From: Sporothrix humicola
Lineage: Eukaryota > Ascomycota > Sordariomycetes > Ophiostomatales > Ophiostomataceae
Length of the DNA stretch: 64,000 nucleotides
Assembly (NCBI GenBank): GCA_021396245.1
Contig: WNYE01000064.1
Coordinates: forward strand, 124,001-188,000
Direction: 5' to 3'
This document shows positions 10,584 through 23,204 of this stretch, piece by piece. The first letter of the stretch is position 1, and the number at the start of each line of letters is the position of its first letter. The notes under the pieces were generated by a model, which was given only the letters and a program-made list of their open reading frames with translations, did no database searches and had not been told where the DNA came from. The position numbers were made by a program, and so were the translations under genes.

Positions 10584-12462
10584 ATGTCTGAAGAAGAGAA
10601 GATCGGCATCCAGCAAGCGGTGACGGATCTTGAGCACCCCGCTCTAGCCGACCGAAAGACGTCAGATTCAGAAGCCAGCCCGCCTGCCACAACCAACAAT
10701 GCCGACCCCGAAGAGACTGTGTCATGGTCAACCTTGATGGCGGTTTTTGTGCGTGCTTGTCACCTTTCTCGCTTCATGCTTCTCACAACTAACAAATCAG
10801 TTCATGGGCATGTCGTACATTCCATGTATTAGTGCCGGTCTTTTGCTCCCGACTGGCATCCTCCAACAAATCGGTCAGACCCTCAACGACACGGACAACA
10901 TTTTGTGGATTCCCGGCGGCTGGTCGGTGGCGTCGGCCGTTTCCTTTTCGATTGCCGGCGGACTCTCTGATATTTTCGGCCGGCGTTACGTCTTATTGTT
11001 TGGACAGTTGTTGACACTCGTCGGGGGTATTGTGGGCTGTACGGCCAACAAGACCACGACCGTCGCTGCCGGGACGACGATTATCGGCTTCGGTGCCGGT
11101 GTCATCTTTGTCAGCTATCCGGGCATCCAAGAGCTGTTGCCCAACAAGTACCGCGGTGCGGGCATTGGATGGACCGAGTTCTGCATCAACATCCCCTGGG
11201 GCGCGCTCAGCGTGTACTTGGCGACGCAGCTATATGTGCACACGTCGGCATCGTGGCGGTGGTGCTTTTACATTGTCATCATCTACAGCGTGTTTGTCAT
11301 CGCTGGTACAGCTTACTTTTACTACCCGCCATCGCGGCCGCAGCACGACTACGAAAAGTCGCGGTGGGACGAGTTCCGGGAGCTCGATTTTGTGGGCTTA
11401 CTGCTGTTTGCGGCCGGCCTCACCATCTTTTTGGTCGGCATCACGTACTTGGGCCGCAACGACTACTCCGTGGCCATGGTGGCCTCGACCATTATCGTGG
11501 GTGCAGTCGTGTTTTTCGCCTGTTTTGCCTACGACTTTTCGTCCATCCCGCGCAACCCCATCTTCCCGCGCAAGCTGTTTGCCCTGTTCCGTGAGTTTAC
11601 CGTGCACCTGGTCATCCTTTTCGTTAGTGGTATGATCTGGCAGGGCGTCGTCACGTTGGGCCCCCAGGGCACGCTCTACATGTTTACCAACGACCCCATC
11701 GAGATCGGAATCACTATGATCCCGGCCAACTTCTCGGGTGTCTTGGGCGGCTGGATCTTGCCATCACTCGTCCACCGCATCAAGCATGTCCGCTACCAGA
11801 TATTGTTGGCCCTGGTCATCCAGACAGCCTTCACAGCTTCTTATGCCGGCGTTGTGCCGACAAACAAGGCCGCCTGGTCGGCCATGCAGCTGTTTGGCCA
11901 GAGTACCTTTACCTGGGTCACCAGTCTGGCCTATGTCGCCTCCGGCCTGTTTGTCCCCGTCGAAGAACTGGGCTTGTCGGCCGGTTTACTCGGCACTTTC
12001 CGAAGCGCCGGTGGATCCGTTGGCAACGCCGTCTTCAGCACAATTATGAACAGCGCCGTCAACAAGTATCTCGGCGGCAACATTGTCGCTGCAGCAATTG
12101 CGGCCGGCTTCCAGGCTACGCCCGACAACCTGGACGCACTCGTGCCCGCCGTCATCGAGAATGCCGTGGGCGTGCCAAACGCTTTCAGCCATGTTCCCGT
12201 CGACGTCTCCAATACCGTCAAGGCTGCTACTTCTCTTGCCTTCCGCAACACCTATGCCAGCGCCTTCCGTCTTGTCTTTTATACCATGGTACCGTTTGGC
12301 ATTCTAGCTCTGGGTTGTGCCTGGTTCGTCCGTGACCCGAGCCACCTGCTCAACAATCATATTGCCGTGCACCAAGAGAAGGAAGTGCTGTCCGGAATCG
12401 ACCACCGGCATGAGAACAAGACGGCTGTCACCGGTGGAGTCCGTGTGGCAACATCGACATGA
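10584..12462 (+). CDS. MFS transporter, trichothecene/siderophore efflux (TRI12) type
   Basis: Two exons, 10584-10748 and 10801-12462, joined over a 52-bp intron (donor GTGCGT, branch CTAAC, acceptor CAG; phase 0), giving 608 residues. A hydrophilic N-terminus of ~50 residues is followed by about 14 membrane helices. Family signatures include LLPTGILQQIGQTLND, WIPGGWSVASAVSFSIAGG, the MFS loop motif GGLSDIFGRRYVLLFGQ and GIGWTEFCINIPWGALS, as in the Tri12 group that moves toxins, siderophores or drugs out of or into the cell by proton antiport. The intron splits the protein just before helix 1. No neighbouring biosynthetic genes point to a particular substrate, so a general efflux or iron-related role is inferred. 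Confidence 0.92.
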
Positions 12463-13919
12463 ACGAGAGAAAGAGTAAGAGGTTATTTGGAAGGAGATGG
12501 TCATTCTTGTCAAAATAGGTGCACTGTCAAGGCCGCAATTACATGCAACAAAGTTTGTCAAAATGTGCGTCTGATATCGATTTTTTTTTCTTTCACTACA
12601 ATGCTTTCAATCTTCATTGAATAATATTATTGGCATTCTTTCCGCTTCAAGCTCTCCCTCCATTTGTTGGTGATGTTGCCAAATAGAGTTATTTTAGTGT
12701 GTGGTCGCTAACACCGTGAAATGCGTTGCCAAGACCATCTCTTAAACTCTAATTCACAGCAACAATTTGAAGCCGTTATTTTCCTCTGGAGGTTTGCCCT
12801 TTGTTGAAATTAGAATACATGTATTTACACTCTTGCCATCTTGAATCAAGTGCTGTCATTGATTTCTGGCCTTCTACGCCGTAGTCACAGCGTAGTGGAT
12901 TCAGGTGAGCAAAATCAATAAATTGAAAGAGTCCATCGTGACATTTCTCGTTTCGGATTAGTCTCAATGTCGCCATTCAATGGCTGTTGTTGTCACATCG
13001 AGGTGCGAGAGGTGGAATTGAATCAACTGAGAAAATGACTTTCCAGTAAGCAAAGTCAACAATTAAACTCAATTAAATAAAAAGTTAAAAGCCTCAAGAA
13101 GCAGGACAATACCAAGGAAAGAGCGATAATGATCTCACGAGTCGATGTCGATCATGGAAAGAACCCACCAGGCACAGCCTTCCTAAACAGGAAATTCGGG
13201 GCCAGTCTAGACCAGACACAAAAGGGGAACGCAGCACGTGCTGCCACTACCGAAAAAGTGTCAATACGATGGCAGGAGCGAAGCTAGATGCGTCTAGACC
13301 GTCTAACCTCCTCTTTTCAGACGTTGAGTGCTCTTTCCCTTTCTTGCGACTCGAATTGCCTCACTTCCTCGTCCGTTCTTCTTTCCTTCGCTTCTTCTTG
13401 CTTCGTTTCTTGTTTCTCATCCAGTTTCTACCCTCGTTTCCAGTCGTTTCGTCCTGTGTCTACACCAAAACCCCAAACCCCAACCCGCCGCATCAACTGC
13501 CTGGGGTCCGGGGGACGTGCGGTTTTCGGTTTTGCGACTTTCAACTTTGCGACTTTGCGACTCTGCGATTGCCAAAGCGATTCTCGGCAACGACAAGCTC
13601 AATCGATCTTCACTGTGTCGTTACTTTCCGCCTCTTGGAATTCTTGGGCTTCTTGGGAGTTCTCTCTCGACTACCGCCATACCTTACCCTGCATAGCGAT
13701 CCAGAGTGCGAGCGGTACAACAAATACACAACCGCAAAGCCAGCAAATCGGACAGCCTGAGCGGCGCGAAAGTGGCACGGCAATCTATTTCGAACGAGCC
13801 CTCTTCTCTTTTGCAATTGAGCAATAAACAATAAAGGCGGCGCATTCCCGTCACAGCCCAGTTCAATTCTCCGAGCTTTCTTTCAACATCCTCATTTTTG
13901 TCGCCAAACCACATTCACA
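12463..13919. other. Intergenic, promoter of the SurE-type gene
   Basis: 1.46 kb. 12470-13250 is AT-richer and shows nothing codable. 13270-13700 is C/T-rich with several overlapping low-complexity frames that I read as promoter and 5' leader. No gene supported. Confidence 0.6.
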
Positions 13920-15181
13920 ATGAAGACATCACTTGTCGCAAGCCTTGTTCTGGCGACCTCTGTCCACGGCCTCAATGTCCTGATCACGGTAAGTTCCAAC
14001 AGCCTGACTTTTTACCCACCTTGTCCACAGCTGACCTTCAGAACGACGATGGCTTCGGGACGGCCAACATTCGCGCCATGTACCACGCCATGACAGCCCT
14101 CGGCCACAACTGCTACATTGTGGCCTCGTCGAGCGACCAGTCCGGCCAGGGCAGCCGGCTCATCTTTGCCAACAATGCCAAGCTGACGAGCGACTCCGAG
14201 TTTGGCATTGTCAAGTCGGGCGCTCCTTCGATCGGGACAGATCTCAACGACGACCACATTTGGTACTACAATGGCTCGCCGGCGACACAAGTGCTGGTGG
14301 CACTCGACTACGTTCTGCCCAACCACGCCAATTTCAGCGTGCCCGACCTTGTGCTGGCCGGGCCCAACTACGGCCCCAATGTCGGCCCCTTTCTGTACGG
14401 CATCTCGGGTACGCTGGGCGCGGCGCAGACAGCCATTGCGCGCGGGATTCCCGCCCTCGCTTTTGCCGGCACCTACGACAAGCAGACGGCCTACTACGAC
14501 ATCCAGGCCAGGACCAAGGCCGGCCTGCAAGACCCGGCCACCATCATGGGGCGACTGGCAGCCAATCTCGCCCAAGCGTTCATCGACAAGGCCAAGTCCA
14601 TGTCCAACAGCTCGACCTCCCGCGTCCTCCCCCTCGGCTACGGCGTCAGCGTCAACTTCCCGCTCATCTCCAGCTTCGACGACGATTCGTGCGTCAACCC
14701 GCCGTACATTCGCGCGCGCATGACGGGCGACGGCGCCTTTACGAGCAAGGCCGTCTTCCACAACGACACGGGCCTCTTTGGGTCGGCCAACTTTGCCGAC
14801 AACGGCACCAACATGTGCATCAACGGCGACTGCAGCCTGCCCGGCGAGATTGCTGTCCTCAACAGCGGCTGCAAGAGTCCTGTGGTGCTGTTCACGATTG
14901 ACTATGATGCGCCGTACCTAGCAAGCAAGCTGGCGGATCCCTATGCCGCCCTGCTGCCGGACTTGGTCCAACTCAATAACGACACCAACCTCGTCGGCGG
15001 CCTTGGAGCGAATGCGAGCGTTGCTGGCGGTGCGAGCACGAGCACAACTGGCAGTGGTGGTGCAACGACCACCAGCTCGGCAGACAAGTCGAGCGGCAAC
15101 CGTCTGTCCATGGCAGTAGGCAACTTGTCGTCGCTGCTGGCGATAACTGCCGGCGTGGCTGTCTTGGCCACGTTGTTGTGA
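13920..15181 (+). CDS. Secreted, probably GPI-anchored SurE-type acid phosphatase/nucleotidase
   Basis: Exons 13920-13988 and 14042-15181 join across a 53-bp intron (GTAAGT..CTTCAG, phase 0), giving 402 residues. The first ~17 residues are a signal peptide (MKTSLVASLVLATSVHG). Immediately after it the splice junction completes LNVLITNDDG, the metal-binding NDDG of SurE-family 5'/3'-nucleotidases and acid phosphatases. Later family-like segments are LVLAGPNYGPNVG and SGTLGAAQTAIARGIPALAF. The C-terminus is Ser/Thr/Gly-rich with a terminal hydrophobic helix, fitting a GPI anchor signal. Expected location is cell surface or wall, releasing phosphate from nucleotides or other monoesters. Cys residues (SCVNPP, MCINGDC, SGCKS) suit an extracellular fold. 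Confidence 0.9.
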
Positions 15182-16021
15182 GACGCGAGATGAAGAGATG
15201 GGGTGACACAAATCGGATATCAGAGAATGTGATTTGCGTTGACGATGATTTGTTTTTGTTCTTGTTTGTGTTTCGGCGTTGAAGGTTACGACCTCGGTTA
15301 CTTTGTATTTCTAGACAGCGCACTCGTACATGCGGCGTAAGGTATTAAAATGATGATTTATGTGAGTCTGGTAGCAATCGAATGGATGAAAAGAGTGAGA
15401 ATATTGAAAGAAAAATGAAAGCAAGAAAGAGGCAAGAAATTCAAGCCTCGGCACTCTTTCACTGCAGAAAAATACAGACACTGTTGACGAACCAATTGTG
15501 TCGCTGCAAATGACGTCAATTTTGGTGGGCTTCTTTGAATTGTGTTGCCTGAAAATGGCGCGTTGGCTCGCTGTGGCACACTAAAAATACATCCCGAGGC
15601 CTGGCAATGCCTAGACTTTCCGTGCCTGCCGTCCAAACACTGCCCGTATCTCGTAGCAAGGTACCGCCCCCGCCATGCCAGTGCCTGTCAAAGCCAATGT
15701 CAATCCACAACAAAGCCACGCCGCAGCGAAGGCAGCAGCTTTTCAACCACGATCCTTTCCTCTTCCACCTTTGTCCTCCACACGTCCTCACCTCGTCCCT
15801 ACTTTCTACCGCCCGTCTCACCCGGGATGCTCACCACCAAGCCAACACCAACACGCGGCAACACGAGGCTGATGCAACGATAAGCAGTAGCTCTGACACC
15901 CCTGCCATCGACAGCTCCTCGATAAAAGGTCGGCTCAATCCAATTGACTCGTCTCGACCAACCTCCACTTCCTTATCGCAACACTTTCTCACCGCCTTTA
16001 CAACACATACGACTGCCCACC
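15182..16021. other. Intergenic, promoter of the alpha/beta hydrolase gene
   Basis: 840 bp. 15604-15900 has several overlapping Pro/Ser-rich frames, typical of C-rich leaders and not of a gene. CTTTCTCACCGCC just before the ATG at 16022 resembles a start region. Confidence 0.55.
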
Positions 16022-17647
16022 ATGGACGACGCCCTTCCCGACCCGACACTCACCCTCACGTTGCCGAGCATCCACGACGGCACCCCGCTCGACTGCCGCA
16101 TCTACCTGCCGCCGTCCATCTTGGCCGTGGCCACCGACCCAGCCCATGCCCCTTCTTTATCTTCCCAACCACGACAGCCCCGCTGGCGCGGCAATGCCGC
16201 CATTGTTGCCCACCCGTACGCGCCCATGGGCGGGTCGCAGAACGACACGATCGTCCGCATGGTCGCCCAGACGCTGCTGTTGTCCCCCTCCTCGTTTGTC
16301 GTCGCCACCTTCAACTTTCGCGGCGCCGGCCGCAAGCCGCAGGGCCGCACGTCCTGGACGGCCAAGCCCGAGACGGGCGACTACATGACGATTGCCGGGT
16401 TCTTGTACTACTTTGCCCACTACCTCGACCCGTACGGCGAGAAAACGTCGGCCGCGACCGCGCCGACTTCAGCGCCGATCCCAACGACAACACCACCTCC
16501 CACCCTCCTCTTTGCCGGCTACTCGTACGGCGCCATGGTGACGTCTCTGTTGCCTCCGCTGGCCACGATCCTGGCCGCATTTGCTCGTCCGGCGATGCGT
16601 TCCCCAGCGGCCGAGGTGCGTCTGAGGGCGGCGCGCTGGGCGGCCATCCAGAACGCCGACTTTGCCGCTGCAGCGTCTGCGACCACAAGAAACTCTTCTT
16701 CGTCACCTGCGGGCTCCCCGACAAAGGCCCGGCGTGGCGAGGCCCGTCTCAGCATGGGCATCCGTGTGGGCGGTGGGCCCGACGAAGATGGACACTGGCG
16801 AAGAAAGAGCCATGAAGTCGGCGGCGGGTCGATGAGACATATCCTGACATCGCCCGTCTCACCACGGCGGTCGTTGTCGGGCGATCACCGTCACGGCCGC
16901 AGTAGCAGCCACGGCACTGGCAACGGCCACGCCAACTCGCACGCCCGATCACACAGCAACGGCGATAATCACGACGAGGACGGGAGGCACGGCGTTTCTG
17001 GCCTGCTGGCCAAAGTACGGCACGCAAAGGACGAGGCGGAGGACAAGCACGGCGACGACAAGGCCGGAATGGACGGCGACGAAAAGACAATGGCTGCCGT
17101 GCCCAACTTGACCGTCGTGCGCCCAGCCTATCTCCTAGTGTCACCGCCCGTCGGCCTCGCCACCAACCTCGCGACCATGTCCTTTGGCGCTGCTGCGTCC
17201 GCAACAAGCGGGTTCTTCAAGCGGAAGCGGACGCCTACATCTACACCTACACCACCTGCTGACGACTCGGCGGACTTGGCCCACGGCGACGGCAAGGTCA
17301 ATGTGGCGGCCGCGTCAGAGCGCGCCACGCAGCAGCCCCCGACCCTGCCCGACGAAACCGACAAGACCGACAAACTCGCCTGCAATCCGACCCTTGTCGT
17401 CTATGGCGACGCCGACGGGTTTGTCTCCCTCAAGAAAATGCGGACGTGGGCGGCCGGTCTCACAGCAACATCGTCCGTCGTGACACGTGCACTGCCGGGC
17501 GCACGGCAGCCGCTGTTTCGCGCGCTGGAAATCCCCAAGGCCGGCCACTTTTGGATCGAGGGGCGGACGTGCTACGAGCTGGAAGAGGCTGTCCACCGAT
17601 TTGCAGCAGATTTAGGGGGAGACCAGCCGAAAGAGGAGAAGAAGTGA
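16022..17647 (+). CDS. Alpha/beta hydrolase with long disordered insertion
   Basis: 541 residues, one exon. The N-terminal half holds HPYAPMGGS and VVATFNFRGAGRK, a conserved pair in a fungal alpha/beta hydrolase group, then AGYSYG with the likely nucleophile Ser168. The acid candidates are in YGDADG (residues 461-466) and the likely His is H509 in KAGHFWIEG. Between the elbow and the acid is an insertion of roughly 280 residues rich in Ser, Gly, His and Asp (residues ~220-380 are low complexity), which should be unstructured and may be a regulatory region. No signal peptide, so the enzyme is probably intracellular. The substrate cannot be told from sequence. The upstream frame is open but the ATG at 16022 starts the conserved part. 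Confidence 0.8.
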   Translation: MDDALPDPTLTLTLPSIHDGTPLDCRIYLPPSILAVATDPAHAPSLSSQPRQPRWRGNAAIVAHPYAPMGGSQNDTIVRMVAQTLLLSPSSFVVATFNFRGAGRKPQGRTSWTAKPETGDYMTIAGFLYYFAHYLDPYGEKTSAATAPTSAPIPTTTPPPTLLFAGYSYGAMVTSLLPPLATILAAFARPAMRSPAAEVRLRAARWAAIQNADFAAAASATTRNSSSSPAGSPTKARRGEARLSMGIRVGGGPDEDGHWRRKSHEVGGGSMRHILTSPVSPRRSLSGDHRHGRSSSHGTGNGHANSHARSHSNGDNHDEDGRHGVSGLLAKVRHAKDEAEDKHGDDKAGMDGDEKTMAAVPNLTVVRPAYLLVSPPVGLATNLATMSFGAAASATSGFFKRKRTPTSTPTPPADDSADLAHGDGKVNVAAASERATQQPPTLPDETDKTDKLACNPTLVVYGDADGFVSLKKMRTWAAGLTATSSVVTRALPGARQPLFRALEIPKAGHFWIEGRTCYELEEAVHRFAADLGGDQPKEEKK

Positions 17648-18118
17648 GAGACGACGATGACGACGGTTGATGACAGACGACAGCGAAACAGCCTAGCTTT
17701 CTGATTTAGATGTACCTTCACACATAGAATTGATACCCCATTTGTATTGTCCACTCGATTGTCCGCTGGTTTTGGCCAAGATGGTGAATTTGTAATGAAT
17801 AAATGTTAAACTAAGAATGCAAGTATGCAACCCCAAAAATGCTACCTAAGATGCTATGTACGATGTACATATCGTGATATGCTGTGTATGTTCTCCGTAT
17901 ATCTTCTCATAAATGCCCCCCGTGTCCATATATGCACTCATAAATCACCACCCCATCCACGAGCCTCCTCCGCCTTCGTCTTCACTGCTGCTTGACGGGC
18001 TGATTAGAGTTACTCGTTTGCCATTGTCGTTCTTGTTGGCCTTCTGTCCAGCGCGACTCCGGTCAGACTCCTCCATACCGCTGTGCCAGGCGCCCCAATC
18101 GGGCCCAGCCGCGGCGTG
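17648..18118. other. Convergent intergenic region
   Basis: 471 bp between two genes that end towards each other. AT-rich 17770-17950 with AATAAA-like sequence suits 3' ends. No gene seen. Confidence 0.6.
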
Positions 18119-21100
18119 TCAGTCGCTGGCGGCGGACGCGGCGGCGGGGAACAGAGGCTGCGACTGGGGGCGGCGGCGGCCCTTGTCGCTGCTGACCATG
18201 AAGACGTCGTCGTCGTCGGCATCGCTGTCGTTTCCGCTGTCGTTGTCGTCGTCTTCGACAGGATGGGCTTCGTCTGCGTGGTCCTCCACCTCGGTGTGGT
18301 CGTGCTCAACGGATTCTTGTGACAAATTGCGGCGCTCGGGTGGCGTTCTCGGCGCGAGTCCGACATGTTGGTGGTAGTGCCTTGACTTTTGCTTGCCCTT
18401 CTCCTCCGTGCTCTCATTGACGGCCATGGCCGGCACGGACTTGCAGCGGCGCATCAGCCTAACTTGGCGGGGTGGTGTGTGGCTCGTCTTGGCAGCCGCC
18501 TTGCTGCTTACTCCCTCCTCGTACGGGCTGTAGTCGCCGCTGGTGTCGTCCTCGCCATCTTCTTGCGTCTCCTCGGACGTGTCATCCTTCGAAGCCCGCC
18601 GAGACTGCGACGGCGGCAAAACGCCCGGGTACCATGTCGTGCTCGACACGCGCGTCATTGTCGGAATGTTTGTCGACACGGACAGGGGCTGCATCCGCTG
18701 GGCGCGCGGCGACTGGGGCACGGTAATCGTCGTTGGTGCGTTGCTGCTCCCAGCTCCTCCTCCACCAGAGACGGCCTGCATGACTGCATGGTGGGCGGCC
18801 GCGACGGCTGCCGCTGCTGCTGCCGAGACTGCAGATACCGCCGAGGAGGTGGACGAGTTACGCCGCTGCCGCCTCTGTCGGGCCTTCATCTGCAGGTATG
18901 GTGAATCGTCTTCATCGGGGGCGTCAAAAGAAAACGAGTCACCCTGGTTTGTGAAAGGCGTCACTCCGCCCCAGTTGTAACCCTTGCGGGTAAAGGATGT
19001 CGAGGGCGAGGGCGTCTGCGCGTTTGACCGCGAGGGCGTCGACATGGACATGGGCAGCTGCTGCAGGCTATTTTGCTTGACGGCGCCGCGGTAGGCGGCA
19101 GGCGAGCGGTGATGGTGGTTTTGGCTGAGGTTGAGGTTGAGGTTGTGGTAGGCGGCGCCCGATACCTGCGACGTCATGTGCGGTGGCACACCATAGTAAC
19201 TAACACTGTGTGTCAGTCTGGGCCGTCCACTGGTCTCGCCGACTGGACCCGTCGGCTGTCCGTTCTCATCGAAAAGGGCCGACAGGTTCATGTCGGCCAT
19301 GCCGCGACGCGCGGCCAGCGAGAGTCCATCGTCTCCTCCAGACGTTGCATTTGCATTGTGGCTGTCCGAGTCCTGGTTGCCGCCGCCGTCTTCGCTCAGA
19401 ATCGTCTCGAGGGCGTGGCGGTTGTGGCGCCGGCGGGCAGACAACTGGATGCTGCCGCCCGAGCCACGGCGCTTGTGCCGGCGGTGGTGGCTCGATGTGT
19501 GGAGGTGGCCCTGGCCCAGAACTTGGTTGGAGCCGAGATGGTGGTGTTGTTGACGGTTTGCGACTGGCGATCGGCTGCGCGTAAACGAGGGTGACAAGTG
19601 CAGCGTGGCCAGCGGCGACATCATGTTGTTGACCGATGTCGGGTCCGTGTCGCCGTCATTACCGTCGACCGCGCAAGCGCTGGCAGTAGCGTCTCCTTCG
19701 ACGCTCGTGGCCGGCACCAGAGGAGCACCGCCGTTCAGAGTGTTACCGCGCACGCCGAGCTCGTACGACCCGGTGAAGAAGCGACGTAGATTGACCTGGC
19801 TGTCACTGAACGCGATGCGCTCCCGCAGGGTGTGCACGGCTTTATCGAGGGCCAGCTCGACAGCACACGCCTGCTCGATGCGTGAGATGCTCGGCCACGT
19901 CGCCTGCTCGCCGACGCGGCAGGCCTCCAGCATGAACTCGGTCGTCGGGTTGCGGATCAGGTTGGTGCCCCAGGCCAGGCTCATGCGCGGCAGGATGTTG
20001 ATGTCGGCCGTGTAGCGCTGGTTGAGCATCTGCAGCAGCATGCTGAAGCCGCCCTTGAACAGGCCCATGTCCACCAGTGTTTCGAGATAGTAAATGGCCT
20101 CGGACTTGCTGAGCCAGCCGAGTGTGTACAGGATCTCGCTGATCGATGGCGCGGAAGCTCCCCCAGAAGTCTTGTCCGGAGTATCCACCTTTTCGTCGTT
20201 GCTGACAAAAAGGACAATGTGCGGGTTCGTCTGCGAGACGATAAAGTGGTTGACATTCAGCATCTCGCCCAGGCGCTCGACGGGCACGTCATTGTCGAGC
20301 GAGCCGTCGATCCAGAGCTGCTCGGCCGGATCCCAAGGGACGTGTTCGCCCGTTTCGGCGTCGCGGACAAGCAGTGGCCGGGGGTCAAAGACGCCGGGGA
20401 TCGAGCACGACGCGACAACGGCGGACCAGATGATGACGTCGGGTGCTGTCAGGTAATTGAGAAGTGGGGGTAGTTGGAGGCCCGGTTTTGAAGATACGGT
20501 GATATTGAGGATGCGGCGCGTCCGGTTAAACGCCTCTTGGAAGGTAATGTCGCCCATCAGGTCCCGCATGACGCGTGCAATATGCCGGCTGTCGTGCCAC
20601 GCGCCGTACCGGAGTGCGCGGCCAATGTGTGTCAGCCACGAGTCCGGGTTGTCCTTGTCGGTAAACACGGCCAGATCGCCGTGGGCAAAGCGTGTGAGCA
20701 GCGCCGGAATCTCTTCGTCGGTGCGCGTGCAAACAACGGCCGCCACAATTGAGCCGGCCGACGTGCCCGAGATGATGCGGGGGAGGAGTCCACGGTCAAA
20801 TAACGCCTTGAGCACGCCGATGTGGGCCATGCCATAGACAGAGCCGCCGCTCAGAACCAAAGCGCTGCGTCCATAGCTGCGGCGTGCCAACAGCAGCTGA
20901 TCAAGCATTTCACGATGTGTCAGGCCTTTTGGGAGAGCCGCAGCACTGCGTGTACGGTCGACAAGTGCGTGGATGAGGTCAACCGAGGCTTTGGCGTATC
21001 GTTCGACCAGATACTTTGTGCCGGTGTGGGTATGGTTGTAGAGACCGGCGCTGCTGATGCCGCCGACATCGCGCGACAGGGATGTGCGCACAAGGTGCAT

Positions 21101-21611
21101 CATGCGCCGGATATCCGACGAGAGACGCGCATCCTCCAGGTCTTTTACGCGCGCCTTGATCAGGTCTGGGTTGTAAAACTCGTCGCTGTCGCTGCTGGCC
21201 TTCCATGTTTCATGTTCATCGAGCTCGTCGAGGAGATGCGCCGCGGCCTCCCATTCTTGATACGTCGTGGCCTAGGTTGTCAGTGGGTTGATAGAAACAC
21301 GTTATGTCAAGTAGATCACTCACATTTGCCATCCGCAGCTCGAGAATCTGTTGCCGTTCATGGCGTGCCTGCGCTGTACGCCTCTCCTCCCGGGACTGGT
21401 TGACACGCGCTTTCAACGAGTCGGAGAGTCGTGTGGCGATCGAGGATATCCGCTGTTTGACGTTTGTCTCTTGTTGTTGTTCTAGAGAGTTCCGCTGTGC
21501 CCGCGCCCGCTTCAATATGCTGGCAAGGCTGTATATCGACGGCAGGCTGCTGCCCGACGGCGCGTTGCCATCGCGGCCGCCGTCGCGTGACAAGAGGATG
21601 AAGTCCCCCAT
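18119..21611 (-). CDS. Patatin-type triacylglycerol lipase (Tgl3/4/5 family, DUF3336 + patatin)
   Basis: Exons 21324-21611 and 18119-21271 join over a 52-bp intron (GTGAGT..CTGAC..CTAG, phase 0), giving 1146 residues. Just after the junction come ATTYQEWEAAAHLLDELD and RMMHLVRTSLSRDVGG, the DUF3336 region of fungal lipid-droplet lipases. The patatin domain follows with GGSVYGMAHIGVLKAL (oxyanion loop), the nucleophile GTSAGS (Ser267) and the dyad Asp418 in WIDGSLDND. The C-terminal ~550 residues are low complexity (Ser, Asn, Gln, His), with an acidic tail of DDDN/DADDDD type, and are probably a disordered regulatory region. It should mobilise stored triacylglycerol at lipid droplets, possibly with lysophospholipid acyltransferase activity as in yeast. 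CCAAT occurs at 22378. Confidence 0.92.
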
Positions 21612-23193
21612 GGCGGTGTGGTGAGTATTAGATGTGGCAGTATTTGTCGAAGAAGATGTGCAGGTCGAGTTTAAAGTTTATGTCTATTCAAGGGTATGTC
21701 GTAGAGGGTCGAAGTGAAGGTCGAGAGGGCGTGGCCAGAGAAGCACATGCAAGTTGTTCGGCAGGTTGGAGGTTCGGCAGTTGGAATGTGTCGCCAGGAA
21801 TGCAATCTAGATCCACGCGCAGTGCACGTCTAGCGGGAGAAGGAGGTCCGCGGGTTTCCTTGTATTGGATATGCTCAATTGCGTCGTCTGTAAGTCTGTG
21901 CAAGTCGTTTTGATGTCGTCTACAAGAGATCTAGGTCTTTTGAGGTCTTTGGGGTCTATTCGATCGTGTCCGATTGCGGCGAAGAGGTTTGTCGCATAAA
22001 CGAGAGGAAGCCATGTTCGAGGGCGACGAGGTGGAAAGGAAAGGAAAACAAAGGCTATTTTCGACTTCGTATTGCCAGGTCAGAGATCATAAGCTGCTTC
22101 TCTGACACAGGGCGCAGTCCTGGGCTTGTCGGCGAGAGAATGTCGTGAGAACGGAGGAAAGGTGCAAAAGGCGGGAGGCGCCGCTGGAGATTTACCCCAA
22201 ATTTACGTGAAGGTGCGCTGTCAATTTCTTCGACGTCAGAGGAAGGTGCGGGAGCGGTGTGTTACCATCTGTCCTTCTGTGCCCAGACTAAAAGCCTAAA
22301 GTTGGGGTCACGAGCCGCAATTTAGCCCACGTTTCCGTCAGCTGGAAGCCCACCAAACCCGCCATCGCGCTCCTCGGCCAATCAGAGGCGGCCAATAATA
22401 CGGAAATGTGAAAAGGGTTCGTCAATCGAGTTGGCTGGTCTCTGACTGATCCAACGGACTTCTGCCCTGAATCTGAACTGACGATACAGCGCTAGAAAGT
22501 TGCCACTTGCCACTGTCACAGTGTTCTTTGTGCGTTCTTCGCTCCTTCCCCTGTTCTTCTTCGTGCTTTCCCCCAGATTTCCGTTCTCCTGGCAGGGCGT
22601 GGTTGTCTTCCTTCCTGTTTGGTCAGTGCGATCTCACTGTAACTCCCCACACTACAAACTGGGGACGGCCCCCAACATTGACATTTGACATTGGCTTATT
22701 CGTATTAAATCAGTAAATGTAAATAAATATGAGCCTATTCTGTTCGTTCTTTTTTTCGACATTCGCTTCTGCAAGTTCTACCGTTGACTGCACTATGTCT
22801 ACTTGGCTTTCCAGCCGTCTGCACATTCATCTGGCACCTTCCATGTTGCTGTATTTCCATTTGCGGAAACAGCAACCCCCCACGAGTCACGGTCCGAGTG
22901 TCACCTGTATCCACTCTTTTCTCGTGGAACCGCAGTTGACGACAGCCTTCACATGTTAAATGTGTGAACATGAGGCTTGGCCAACACAACACAGGCGGTG
23001 AGCGCGGGAAACTGGCGGAAAGTGTCGTCTTGTGATAGATGGTGTGTCGTACGTTTTTGTAATATATGATCTCGTATTAGATCGAGATCTTACACGTTAA
23101 ACATTGATGCCTTATATTCGACTTTCATCAAAGTAAATGATTATCCATGAAACATTAATTTAACCTTGTTATAAGAATTAAATAAACAAAAAA
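21612..23193. other. Intergenic, upstream region of the lipase
   Basis: 1.6 kb with no supported gene. It holds the lipase leader and promoter, including CCAATCAG at 22378-22385. The distal part (22990-23193) is AT-rich and leads into the retrotransposon insertion. Confidence 0.6.
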
Positions 23194-23204
23194 ATTACAG
23201 ACAA
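23194..23204. repeat. Target-site repeat, left copy
   Basis: ATTACAGACAA, identical to 23579-23589 and 25124-25134. The three copies bound the two LINE fragments. Confidence 0.8.

Noticed and set aside
13269..13827. Overlapping + frames of 120-180 codons
   Set aside because: Three frames open at once over a C/T-rich promoter, Ser/Phe/Leu-rich composition, no conserved motif.
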